From Bradyrhizobium amphicarpaeae (GTDB lineage Bacteria; Pseudomonadota; Alphaproteobacteria; Rhizobiales; Xanthobacteraceae): DNA of 64,000 nt. A program made the position numbers and the translations under genes. Shown here piece after piece: positions 7,974 through 16,147 of the stretch. Below the pieces are notes generated by a model. The model did not search any database. It had not been told where the DNA came from and saw only the letters and a list, made by a program, of their open reading frames with translations. The stretch's first letter is position 1, and every line of letters begins with the position of its first letter. The stretch is from positions 5,362,001 through 5,426,000 of the forward strand of contig NZ_CP029426.2 in NCBI RefSeq assembly GCF_002266435.3, read 5' to 3'.

Positions 7974-10170
7974 GGCCCGCCGCTCCACCGCCGCACTCGA
8001 GGTCCGTGGGCTCGACGTCTATTACGGTCACTCGCACGCGCTGCAGGGGGTCGACCTCACGCTGGAATCCGGCGTGTTCTCCGTCGTCGGCCGCAACGGC
8101 ATGGGCAAGACCACGCTGTGCAAGGCCATCATGGGGCTGGTCGCCGTGAGCGGCGGCTCGATCCGTGTCCGCGGCGAGGACATCACGCGGCGGCCTTCCG
8201 CCCAGATCGCCCGGCTCGGCGTCGGCTATGTGCCGCAGGGACGCCGGCTGTGGCGTTCGCTCAGCGTCGACGAGCATCTGCGGCTGGCCGGCGGGCTGCG
8301 ATCCGGAGCCTGGACCGTCGAGCGCATCTACGACACCTTCCCGCGCCTTGCCGAACGCAAGGGCCACGGCGGCGGCCAGCTCTCGGGCGGCGAGCAGCAG
8401 ATGCTGGCGATCTCGCGCGCGCTTCTCACCAATCCACAGCTGCTCATCATGGACGAGCCGACCGAAGGTCTCGCTCCGGTCATCGTGGCGCAGGTCGAGG
8501 AGATGCTGCTACGGCTCGGTGAGGACGGCGACATGTCCGTGCTCGTGATCGAGCAGAATATCGGCGTCGCCACCGCGGTCTCGCGCAACGTCGCGATCAT
8601 GGTCAACGGCCGCATCAACCGCATCATCGACTCCGCCCGGCTCGCCGCCGACCGCGCGCTGCAGCAGCGCCTGCTCGGTGTCGGCCTTCACGCCGAGCTC
8701 GAAGACGATATCGATATCTCCGCCTCCGCGACCGAGGCAAAGCCGGCGCCGGCGCCGCGCCGCGACGGACCGGTCCGTATCTACGTCTCCAACCCGACGC
8801 TGCCGACAAGGTGGTCGCAGCCGGTACCGATCGCCCGCATCGAGGCTGCAGCGCGCACGCTTTCGACGCAGGTCGCGCGGCTTGATGAGAGCGACCGGCG
8901 CAAGCGCGATCCAATGCCGGGGCAGACCGCCGGGCCGCCCGTCGTGCTGGTGGTCGGCACGCTCGACACCAAGGGTCTCGAGCTGCGCTTCATCCGCGAC
9001 ATCATCGCCGAAACCGGCCTGCGCACGCGGCTGGTCGATGTCTCGACCAGCGGCAAGCATTCAAGCTGCGACGTCTCCGCGCAGGAGATCGCATTGAACC
9101 ACGGCCGCGGCGGCTCCGCCGTATTTGGCCCCGACCGCGGCGCGGCCGTGACCGCGATGGCGGATGCGTTTGCCAGCTGGCTGCGGCGCCAGGGCAATGT
9201 CGCCGGCGTGATCTCGGCCGGCGGCTCGGGCGCGGCCTCACTGGTCGCCCCCGGCATGCGCGCGCTTCCCGTCGGCGTGCCCAAGCTGATCGTCTCCTCG
9301 GTCGCCTCCGGCGATGTCGGGCCCTATGTCGGCCCCGCCGACATCACCATGATGTACTCCGTCACCGACGTGCAGGGGCTGAACTCGATCTCGCGCGCGG
9401 TGCTGGCCAACGGTGCCCATGCCCTCGCCGGCATGGTCAAGGCGAGGCTCGATACGCGCGAGGCCCGACCCGCCGGCGGCCTGCCTTCGGTCGGCATCAC
9501 CATGTTCGGCGTGACGACGCCGGCGGTGCAGAAGATCGCCACCGAACTGCGCGACGATTTCGAGTGCCTGGTCTTCCATGCCACCGGCGTCGGCGGCCGC
9601 TCCATGGAGAAACTCGTGGAGTCCGGCCAGCTCGCGGGCGTGATCGACCTTACCACGACCGAGGTCTGCGATCTCCTGATGGGCGGCGTGTTTCCCGCCA
9701 CCGACGACCGCTTCGGCGCGATCATCCGCAGCCGCGTACCCTATGTCGGCTCGGTCGGCGCACTCGACATGGTCAATTTCGGCGCGCCCGACACGATTCC
9801 CGAGCGCTACCGCGGCCGCAAATTCCACGTCCACAATCCGCAGGTGACGTTGATGCGGACGACCGTCGAAGAGAACGAGCGCATCGGCCGCTGGATCGGT
9901 GAGCGGCTCAACCAGATGGACGGACCCGTGCGCTTCTTCCTCCCCGAGGGCGGCGTCTCCGCGCTCGACGCGCGCGGCCAGCCGTTCTGGGACCCCGATG
10001 CGGACGCCGCGCTGTTCCGCGCGCTGGAGCGCACCGTGCGGCAGACCGGTCATCGCCAGCTCATTCGCACGCCGAAGAACATCAACGATCCCGACTTCGC
10101 CGCCGCCATCGTCGGTGCGTTCCGAACCCTGTTCGGGCGACCCGGCGCCCGGCGGAGACTAGCGAGGTGA
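7966..10170 (+). CDS. LivF-type ATPase fused to a UPF0261/Tm-1-like domain
   Basis: A protein of 734 residues made of two parts. Residues 1-235 are a LivF-type ABC ATPase with Walker A at residues 42-50 (GRNGMGKTT), the LSGGEQQ signature, Walker B ([11 protein letters not shown]) and the switch His region replaced by VLVIEQNIG as is usual in LivF. After an Ala/Pro/Arg-rich linker (about residues 240-320), residues 324-734 form a UPF0261 domain starting [20 protein letters not shown], with [20 protein letters not shown] and the family end region [12 protein letters not shown]0261 is the N-terminal half of the tomato Tm-1 protein, which binds nucleotide. The next gene encodes the family of the Tm-1 C-terminal half. 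There is no stop or frameshift at the junction. The fusion suggests a physical link between transport and a later metabolic step, which is inference. Confidence 0.88.
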   Translation: MNEARRSTAALEVRGLDVYYGHSHALQGVDLTLESGVFSVVGRNGMGKTTLCKAIMGLVAVSGGSIRVRGEDITRRPSAQIARLGVGYVPQGRRLWRSLSVDEHLRLAGGLRSGAWTVERIYDTFPRLAERKGHGGGQLSGGEQQMLAISRALLTNPQLLIMDEPTEGLAPVIVAQVEEMLLRLGEDGDMSVLVIEQNIGVATAVSRNVAIMVNGRINRIIDSARLAADRALQQRLLGVGLHAELEDDIDISASATEAKPAPAPRRDGPVRIYVSNPTLPTRWSQPVPIARIEAAARTLSTQVARLDESDRRKRDPMPGQTAGPPVVLVVGTLDTKGLELRFIRDIIAETGLRTRLVDVSTSGKHSSCDVSAQEIALNHGRGGSAVFGPDRGAAVTAMADAFASWLRRQGNVAGVISAGGSGAASLVAPGMRALPVGVPKLIVSSVASGDVGPYVGPADITMMYSVTDVQGLNSISRAVLANGAHALAGMVKARLDTREARPAGGLPSVGITMFGVTTPAVQKIATELRDDFECLVFHATGVGGRSMEKLVESGQLAGVIDLTTTEVCDLLMGGVFPATDDRFGAIIRSRVPYVGSVGALDMVNFGAPDTIPERYRGRKFHVHNPQVTLMRTTVEENERIGRWIGERLNQMDGPVRFFLPEGGVSALDARGQPFWDPDADAALFRALERTVRQTGHRQLIRTPKNINDPDFAAAIVGAFRTLFGRPGARRRLAR

Positions 10171-10173
10171 CCG

Positions 10174-11007
10174 ATGGCCAGGTTTGAACGCGCAGCACTG
10201 CTGAAGAGGTTCCGCGAGATGGCGAAGCGCGGCGAGCCGATCGTCGGCGGCGGCGCCGGCACCGGGCTGTCAGCCAAATGCGAGGAGGCCGGCGGCGTCG
10301 ATCTCATCGTGATCTACAACTCCGGACGCTACCGCATGGCCGGCCGCGGCTCGCTCGCCGGCCTGATGGCGTACGGCGATGCCAACGCGATCGTTGTCGA
10401 AATGGCGAGCGAAGTGCTGCCCGTGGTCACCAGGACGCCGGTGCTCGCGGGCGTCAACGGCACCGATCCGTTCCGCGACATGGACGTCTTCCTCGACCAG
10501 CTGAAGGCGCTCGGTTTCGCGGGCGTCCAGAACTTTCCGACCGTCGGCCTGATCGACGGCACCTTCCGCGCCAATCTCGAAGAGACCGGGATGTCCTATG
10601 CGCTGGAGATCGACATGATCGCCAAGGCGCACGACAAGGACATGCTGACGACCCCCTATGTGTTCAGCGAGAAGGAAGCCGCCGCAATGGCGATCGCCGG
10701 TGCCGACATCGTCGTCTGTCACATGGGGTTGACGACCGGCGGCTCGATCGGCGCCCAGACGGCGCCGAAGCTGAAGGATTGCCCGGCGCGGATCGATACC
10801 TGGGCCTCGGCCGCGCTCAGCGTCAATCCTGAGATCCTGGTGCTGGCGCATGGCGGCCCGATCGCGGATCCCGCTGATGCCGATTTCATCATGAAGAACA
10901 CCCGCCATTGCCACGGCTTCTACGGCGCGTCCTCGATGGAGCGGCTGCCGGTGGAACGGGCGCTGACGGAGCAGGTGCGTCAATTCAAGGCGATCGGCGC
11001 GCGATAA
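10174..11007 (+). CDS. phosphoenolpyruvate hydrolase-family TIM barrel (Tm-1 C-half family)
   Basis: A protein of 277 residues beginning [20 protein letters not shown], then [20 protein letters not shown] and [20 protein letters not shown]. This matches the PEP-hydrolase-like TIM-barrel family that also forms the C-terminal half of plant Tm-1. Further conserved stretches are [27 protein letters not shown] and [14 protein letters not shown]. The reaction is not settled for most members; relation to isocitrate-lyase/PEP-mutase-type barrels suggests C-C or C-P bond chemistry. The gene starts three bases after the UPF0261 fusion stop, so both Tm-1 halves are made side by side. Confidence 0.85.
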   Translation: MARFERAALLKRFREMAKRGEPIVGGGAGTGLSAKCEEAGGVDLIVIYNSGRYRMAGRGSLAGLMAYGDANAIVVEMASEVLPVVTRTPVLAGVNGTDPFRDMDVFLDQLKALGFAGVQNFPTVGLIDGTFRANLEETGMSYALEIDMIAKAHDKDMLTTPYVFSEKEAAAMAIAGADIVVCHMGLTTGGSIGAQTAPKLKDCPARIDTWASAALSVNPEILVLAHGGPIADPADADFIMKNTRHCHGFYGASSMERLPVERALTEQVRQFKAIGAR

Positions 11008-11033
11008 CGCCTGAGGGTACGAGGGAGGGAAAG

Positions 11034-13940
11034 ATGTCGGGCAATCTGGTCGGTGAATTGATCCTCTGGCTGATCGTCGCGATCGTCGTGATCGTGGTCG
11101 GCGTCTATATCGTGAACTGGCTCTACCATCGCTCCTCCAAGGAGACCTCGTTCGTCCGCACCGGTTTCCTCGGCGAACGCGTGGTGATCAACGGCGGCGC
11201 CTTCGTGATGCCGTTCATCCACGACTACACGCCGGTCAACATGAACGTGCTGCCGATGGGCATCGTGCGGTCCAAGCAGGACGCCGTGATCACCCGCGAC
11301 CGCATGCGCGTCGATATCGAGGCCGACTTCTATGTCCGCGTGCAGGCGACCCGCGAGGCCGTGTCGATCGCAGCCGCCACGCTCGGCCGCCGCACCATGG
11401 AGCCCGAGCAGCTCCACGCTCTCCTCGCCGGCAAGTTCATCTCGGCGATCCGCTCGGTTGCTTCCGAAATGACGCTGGAGCAGATGCACGAGCAACGCGG
11501 CGAGTATGTCGCCCGCCTCAAAGCCAACGCGACGGAGGCGCTCGCCCAGAACGGTCTCGAGCTGGAATCGGTCGCGATCACCGATCTCGACCAGACCGAC
11601 CTCGAATTTTTCAACCCGTCGAACCGGTTCGACGCCGAAGGCCTGACCCAGCTGATGCAGGACATCGAGGCCAAGCGGAAGCTGCGCAACGACATCGAGC
11701 AGGACTCGATGATCAAGATCCGCACCCGCAACCTGGAGGCCGAGCGGCAGGCGCTGGAGATCGAGCGCGAGAGCGAGACCGCGCGCCTGGAGCAGGAACG
11801 CGACATCGAGATGCGCCGCGCGCTCCAGCGCACGGAAGTCGCCCGCGAGCGGGCGCTGCGCGAGACCGAGGCCGAGCAGGCGCAGATCTCCGCGCGCGAG
11901 ACCATCGAGCGCGCCCGCATCGCCAATGACCAGGCGATCGCGGAGGCCCGCATCGCCTCCGAGCGCGAGACCCGCCAGAAGGAGATCGAGCGGACGCGCA
12001 CCATCGAGGAAAAGGAGCTGCTGGCGCGCGAGGATATCGAGAAGACCAGGATCGCCAACCAGCGTTCGATCGACACCACGCGGATCGCCTCCGAGCGCGA
12101 GGTGCGCCAGCGCGAGATCGAGCGGATGCGCACGGTCGAGGAAGCCGAGATCGCGGCGCGCGAAGCGATCGAAAAGGCCAGGATCCAGCAGGACCGCGTC
12201 GTCACCGACGCCCGCATCGCCAACGAGGAGGAGACGCGCCGCCGCGAGATCGAGCGCACCCGCGCCGTCGACGAGGCCGAGATCGCCGCGCGCGAGGCGA
12301 CCGAGAAGGCCCGCATCGCGCAGACCCTGATCGTCAATGTCGAGCGCATCTCGTCGGACGAACGCACCCGCGCGCTGGAGATCCAGCAGGTGCGCACCAT
12401 CCAGGAGGCCGAGATCGAGGCGCAGCGTGCGGTCGAGGCCGCCCGCATCGCCCGCGAGCGGACGCTCTCCGCAGAGCGCATCGCCGCCGAACAGAATACG
12501 CGGCAGCTGGAGATCGAGCGCAACCAGGCGCTCGACGTCGCCGGCATCGCCGCGCGCGAAACCACGGAGGCCTCACGCATTGCCCAGGAGGAGCGCGTGC
12601 GCTCGCTGGAGATCGCCCGCAACCGCGCCGTCGAGGAAGCCGACATCGCCTCCCGCGAGGCGATCGAGGCAGCCCGCATCGCCCAGGAAAAGGCCGTTGC
12701 GGCCGAGCGCATCCAGGCCGAGCGCGACACCCGTTCGCTCGAAATCGAGCGCACCGGCGTGCTGGAGGCAGCCGAGCTGAAGCGGCGTGACGCCATCGAG
12801 CGCCAGCGCATCACCGTCGATCTGGCGCTGGAGGCCGAGCGCATCAATTCCTCCAAGAAGCGCGAGGTGCTCAACATCGAGCAGAAGAAGGCGATCGAGA
12901 TCGCCGACGAGGACCGCGTCATCGCGCTGTCGACCAAGAAGTCCGAGCGGATCGATGCCGACCGCCAGGTCCGGCAGGCCGAGATCGTGGCGCGCAAGGA
13001 GGTCGAGACCACCGACGTCTCGCGCGAGCAGGCGCTGGAAGCCGCCCGCATCGAGCGTCGCCGCTCGATCGAGCAGCTGGAGGTCGCCCGCGTTCAATCC
13101 CTGCAGGAAGCCGAGATCGCCTCGCGCGAGGAGGTCGAGCGCGCACGGATCGCATCCGATCGGGGCCTCGACGAGGCCCGCGTCGGCCGCGAGCGCGAGC
13201 TGCGCAAGCTCGAGGTCAATCGCGAGAAGGAGGTCGAGACCGTCCTGATGGAGAAGGCCATTGCCATTCATCTGAAGTCCCTGGAAGAGTCCGCCGCCAA
13301 GGCATCGGCCGAGGAAGCACGGATGCGCGCGACGGAAGCCACCGAACGCGTCGTCACCGCGCGGGAGAGCGAGATCGCCAAGCGGCGCAAGACGATCGAG
13401 GTGCTGCTGGCGGAGAAGCAGGCCGAGGAGACCCGCATCGCCGCCGAGGCCGAGCGCGTACGCGCCACCGTCGAGGCCGAGGCGCAGCGGATGCTCAACG
13501 AAGCCGAGAACGTGCTGACCGATCAGGCGCGCTACTCGCTATTCCGCCGCAAGCTGCTCGACCGGATCGAGGGCATCGTCCGCGAAAGCGTGAAGCCGAT
13601 GGAGAAGATCGAGGGCATCCGCATCCTCCAGGTCGACGGCCTCAACGGCAATGGCCATGGCGGCAATGGCGGGCGCAGCGCCACCGACGAGGTGATCGAT
13701 TCTGCCCTGCGCTATCGGGTTCAGGCGCCGTTGATCGACTCGATCCTCGCCGACATCGGCGTCGAAGGCGGCAGTCTCTCCAAGATGCCCGGCCTGATCC
13801 GCGAAGCGCGCGACATGCAAGGTATCAAGGAAGCCGCGCGCAAGGGCGGCGGAGGCGGAGGTGGCGGCGACAAGCCGGCGGCCGCACCAACCCCCTCGGC
13901 CGAAGGCGAGCCGCCGGCCGGGCCCAAGAAGAAGAGCTGA
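11034..13940 (+). CDS. giant flotillin-family (SPFH) membrane-scaffold protein
   Basis: A protein of 968 residues, far longer than the roughly 500-650 of usual flotillins. Residues 9-31 form one membrane helix (ILWLIVAIVVIVVGVYIVNW). Residues 40-210 are the SPFH/band-7 domain (GFLGERVVINGGAFVMPFIH; MRVDIEADFYVRV; AITDLDQTDLEFFNP). Residues 220-830 are a charged coiled coil rich in Glu, Arg, Ala and Ile, including an array of 44-residue repeats described separately. The C-terminus has a conserved-looking domain (residues 830-925) and a Gly/Pro/Lys-rich tail (GGGGGGGGDKPAAA). The ATG at 11034 follows GAGGGAGGGA and leaves 26 bases after the previous stop. Flotillins organise membrane microdomains; its presence in a transport/catabolic operon suggests it scaffolds the transporter or hydroxylase at the membrane, which is inference. 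Confidence 0.88.
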   Translation: MSGNLVGELILWLIVAIVVIVVGVYIVNWLYHRSSKETSFVRTGFLGERVVINGGAFVMPFIHDYTPVNMNVLPMGIVRSKQDAVITRDRMRVDIEADFYVRVQATREAVSIAAATLGRRTMEPEQLHALLAGKFISAIRSVASEMTLEQMHEQRGEYVARLKANATEALAQNGLELESVAITDLDQTDLEFFNPSNRFDAEGLTQLMQDIEAKRKLRNDIEQDSMIKIRTRNLEAERQALEIERESETARLEQERDIEMRRALQRTEVARERALRETEAEQAQISARETIERARIANDQAIAEARIASERETRQKEIERTRTIEEKELLAREDIEKTRIANQRSIDTTRIASEREVRQREIERMRTVEEAEIAAREAIEKARIQQDRVVTDARIANEEETRRREIERTRAVDEAEIAAREATEKARIAQTLIVNVERISSDERTRALEIQQVRTIQEAEIEAQRAVEAARIARERTLSAERIAAEQNTRQLEIERNQALDVAGIAARETTEASRIAQEERVRSLEIARNRAVEEADIASREAIEAARIAQEKAVAAERIQAERDTRSLEIERTGVLEAAELKRRDAIERQRITVDLALEAERINSSKKREVLNIEQKKAIEIADEDRVIALSTKKSERIDADRQVRQAEIVARKEVETTDVSREQALEAARIERRRSIEQLEVARVQSLQEAEIASREEVERARIASDRGLDEARVGRERELRKLEVNREKEVETVLMEKAIAIHLKSLEESAAKASAEEARMRATEATERVVTARESEIAKRRKTIEVLLAEKQAEETRIAAEAERVRATVEAEAQRMLNEAENVLTDQARYSLFRRKLLDRIEGIVRESVKPMEKIEGIRILQVDGLNGNGHGGNGGRSATDEVIDSALRYRVQAPLIDSILADIGVEGGSLSKMPGLIREARDMQGIKEAARKGGGGGGGGDKPAAAPTPSAEGEPPAGPKKKS
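11961..12719 (+). repeat. 132-bp tandem repeats coding a hendecad coiled coil
   Basis: Six consecutive units in the flotillin gene begin at 11961, 12093, 12225, 12357, 12489 and 12588. Five are exactly 132 bp (44 codons) and the fifth is 99 bp (33 codons). The unit reads approximately E-R-E-T-R-Q-x-E-I-E-R at its start and A-R-E-A-I-E-K-A-R-I at its middle. Since 44 and 33 are multiples of 11, the array keeps an eleven-residue phase, as expected of a hendecad coiled coil. A degenerate seventh unit starts at 12720. Confidence 0.85.
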
Positions 13941-13949
13941 GGTCGCGCC

Positions 13950-14387
13950 ATGGCTCGCGTTTACGTCTCCACCGTCGTCAATGCCCGCAACGACCGCGTC
14001 TGGGCGCGGGTCCGCGATTTCAACGGCCTGCCGAACTGGCATCCTGCGATCGCCGAAAGCCGTATCGAGGGCGGCGAACCCTCGGACAAGATCGGCTGCG
14101 TGCGGGATTTTCGCCTGCGCAACGGCGACCGCATCCGCGAGAAGCTGCTCGGCCTCTCCGACTACGACATGTTCTGCACCTATTCGATCCTGGAATCCCC
14201 GATGGGTGTCGAGAACTATGTCGCGACCCTGCGGCTGACCCCCGTCACCGACGGCGACCAGACTTTCATGGAATGGACCGCCGAATTCGACTGCGCGCCG
14301 GAGCGCGAGACCGAGCTCGTGAGCAATATCGGCGGCGGCGTGTTCCAGGGCGGTTTCGATGCGCTCAAGCGCGTGTTCGGAGGTTAG
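13950..14387 (+). CDS. SRPBCC (START/Bet v 1-like) family protein, first of a pair
   Basis: A protein of 145 residues. It has the polyketide-cyclase-2-like pattern DRVWARVRDFNGLPNWHPAI, then GCVRDFRLRNGDRIREKLL and TFMEWTAEFDC. This fold forms a deep hydrophobic pocket that binds small ligands; many members have no known reaction. It begins nine bases after the flotillin stop and is followed after two bases by a clear paralogue. SRPBCC proteins also occur beside CO-dehydrogenase-type molybdenum hydroxylases as CoxG, so a role with the hydroxylase genes downstream is possible. No membrane anchor is visible. Confidence 0.85.
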   Translation: MARVYVSTVVNARNDRVWARVRDFNGLPNWHPAIAESRIEGGEPSDKIGCVRDFRLRNGDRIREKLLGLSDYDMFCTYSILESPMGVENYVATLRLTPVTDGDQTFMEWTAEFDCAPERETELVSNIGGGVFQGGFDALKRVFGG

Positions 14388-14389
14388 CC

Positions 14390-14833
14390 GTGCCGCATAT
14401 CGTCAAGAGCACGATCCTGGACGCACCGACCGAAGCGGTGTGGACCGTGCTGCGCGATTTCAACGGGCACGATCGTTGGCACCCGGTCGTCGCGACGTCC
14501 TCGATCGAGCGCGCGCAGTCCTCCGACAAGATCGGCTGCATCAGGCGGTTCAAGCTCAACGACGGCTCCGAGCTGCGCGAGCAGTTGCTGGCGCTGTCGG
14601 ACCTCGAACAGTCCTTCAGCTATTGCCTGCTCGATACGCCGGTGCCGATGTTCAACTACGTCGCCCATGTCCGGCTGCTGCCGGTCACCGACGGAGACCG
14701 CACCTTCTGGCACTGGGAGTCGCGCTTCACCACCAGGCTGGAGGATCGCGACCGCATCACGCATATGGTCGCGGAAGACATTTACCAGGCCGGGTTCGAG
14801 GCGATCCGCCGTCATCTGAAGGAGGCCGCATAA
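14390..14833 (+). CDS. SRPBCC family protein, second of a pair
   Basis: A protein of 147 residues starting at a GTG two bases after the preceding stop. It aligns throughout with its neighbour: EAVWTVLRDFNGHDRWHPVV against DRVWARVRDFNGLPNWHPAI, and SSDKIGCIRRFKLNDGSELR against PSDKIGCVRDFRLRNGDRIR. The pair evidently arose by tandem duplication and has diverged substantially. The product may bind the same ligand class as its sister or form a heterodimer with it. Longer starts upstream lie within the first SRPBCC gene and were rejected. Confidence 0.85.
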   Translation: MPHIVKSTILDAPTEAVWTVLRDFNGHDRWHPVVATSSIERAQSSDKIGCIRRFKLNDGSELREQLLALSDLEQSFSYCLLDTPVPMFNYVAHVRLLPVTDGDRTFWHWESRFTTRLEDRDRITHMVAEDIYQAGFEAIRRHLKEAA

Positions 14834-14835
14834 TC

Positions 14836-15654
14836 ATGGCCGTGACAGTGAAGACGTTTGCAAGCGTAAGCGAAGCGGCCGGGGCGCTGTCCTCGGACCG
14901 CAGCGCGCGCTATCTCGGCGGCGGCACGCTGGTGATGCGTGCGCTGAACGAGGGCGATGTTGCGATCGCGACCGTCATCCGCGCCCAGGACCAGGCGCTG
15001 ACCCGGATCGACGCCTCGGGGCCACGCGTCACGCTCGGCGCCGGCGTCACCTTCGCGAGGGTCCTTGCCGAACGCGACCTTGCCTTCCTGCACGCGCCCG
15101 CCCGCTCGATCGGCGGGCCTGCCGTCCGCAACATGGGCACGGTCGGCGGCAATCTCTTCGCGCCCAGTCCCTATGGCGATTTCACCGTGGCCCTGCTGGC
15201 ACTCGATGCCACTGTGGCGGTCGCGGGCGGCTTTGGGTCACGCGACATCCCGATCGAAGAGTTCTTGCAGGCGCGCGACCGGCAGGCTGGAAGCCTGGTC
15301 CTCTCGGTCTCCTGCACCCGGCCGGCGAGCAGCGAAGCGTTCCGCTACCGCAAGATCGCCCGCATCAAGCCAAAGGGCGGCTCGGTCGTCACGCTGGCGG
15401 CGCATCTGCCGATCAGTGGCGGCCGGATTGCAGGCGCCCGGATCGCGCTGGGATCGATGGCGCCGACCCAGATCCGCGCCCGAGCCGCCGAGCGTGCGCT
15501 GGAGGGCCGCTCGCTGGATGCCACGACCATTGCGGCGGCCGCATCCGCCGCAGCTGAGGGAACATCGCCATCCGACAACGCGCTCGGCAGCGCTTGGTAT
15601 CGCCGCGAGATCGTCAGCGTCCATCTGCGGCGCCTTCTGTCGGGACAGGAATAG
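14836..15654 (+). CDS. FAD-binding subunit of a xanthine-dehydrogenase-type hydroxylase (CoxM-like)
   Basis: A protein of 272 residues. It has the FAD-binding motif of the molybdopterin-dehydrogenase FAD family (YLGGGTLVMRALNEG near residue 31) and the second flavin motif (GGPAVRNMGTVGGNLFAPSP near residue 95), followed by the C-terminal CO-dehydrogenase flavoprotein domain (FRYRKIARIKPKGGSVVTLA). This subunit passes electrons from the 2Fe-2S subunit to FAD and then to an acceptor. The ATG at 14836 lies two bases after the SRPBCC stop. The 2Fe-2S subunit gene follows after four bases. Confidence 0.9.
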   Translation: MAVTVKTFASVSEAAGALSSDRSARYLGGGTLVMRALNEGDVAIATVIRAQDQALTRIDASGPRVTLGAGVTFARVLAERDLAFLHAPARSIGGPAVRNMGTVGGNLFAPSPYGDFTVALLALDATVAVAGGFGSRDIPIEEFLQARDRQAGSLVLSVSCTRPASSEAFRYRKIARIKPKGGSVVTLAAHLPISGGRIAGARIALGSMAPTQIRARAAERALEGRSLDATTIAAAASAAAEGTSPSDNALGSAWYRREIVSVHLRRLLSGQE

Positions 15655-15658
15655 CGCC

Positions 15659-16135
15659 ATGGCAAAGATACCCCTGCAATTTCGTCACAACGGCCGCGAC
15701 GTCGCGATCTTCGTCGACGGCGGCACCAATCTGCTGGTGGCGCTGCGCGAGCTGATCGGCGACATGACGCCGAAATTCGGTTGCGGCCAGGGCGGCTGCG
15801 GCGCCTGCAGCGTGCTTGTTGACGGCGAGCTGCATCTCTCCTGCCTGACGCTGGCGGAGACGGTGGCCGGCCGTTCGATCGAGACGCTCGACGGCATGAA
15901 GCAGGGCCCGAATTTACACCCGCTGCAGCGCGCCTTCGCCGACCATTTCGCCGCCCAGTGCGGCTATTGCACGCCGGGGATGCTGATGGCCGCAAAAGCG
16001 CTGCTCGACCGCAATCCCTCACCGAGCCGCGACGAGGTCATCGAAGCCATCTCCGGCAACATCTGCCGCTGCACCGGCTACGAGCCGATCATCAACGCCA
16101 TCCTCGCCGCCGCCGGCGGCCGGGTCAGCGCGTAA
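15659..16135 (+). CDS. 2Fe-2S subunit of the hydroxylase (CoxS-like)
   Basis: A protein of 158 residues. The plant-type 2Fe-2S cluster ligands are C42, C47, C50 and C62 (GCGQGGCGACSVLVDG). The second, all-helical domain binds the proximal cluster through C101, C104, C136 and C138 (QCGYCTPGM; ICRCTGY). All eight cysteines are present, so the electron-transfer subunit looks functional. Length and layout are standard. The ATG at 15659 overlaps no other gene and precedes the molybdenum subunit by 12 bases. Confidence 0.93.
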   Translation: MAKIPLQFRHNGRDVAIFVDGGTNLLVALRELIGDMTPKFGCGQGGCGACSVLVDGELHLSCLTLAETVAGRSIETLDGMKQGPNLHPLQRAFADHFAAQCGYCTPGMLMAAKALLDRNPSPSRDEVIEAISGNICRCTGYEPIINAILAAAGGRVSA

Positions 16136-16147
16136 GGGGGCGCGATC

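Noticed and set aside
11330-13051. Minus-strand frame of 573 codons opposite the flotillin gene
   Set aside because: Ser/Arg/Ala-rich antisense of the Glu/Arg coiled coil; the plus frame has an SPFH domain and good ribosome-binding site.
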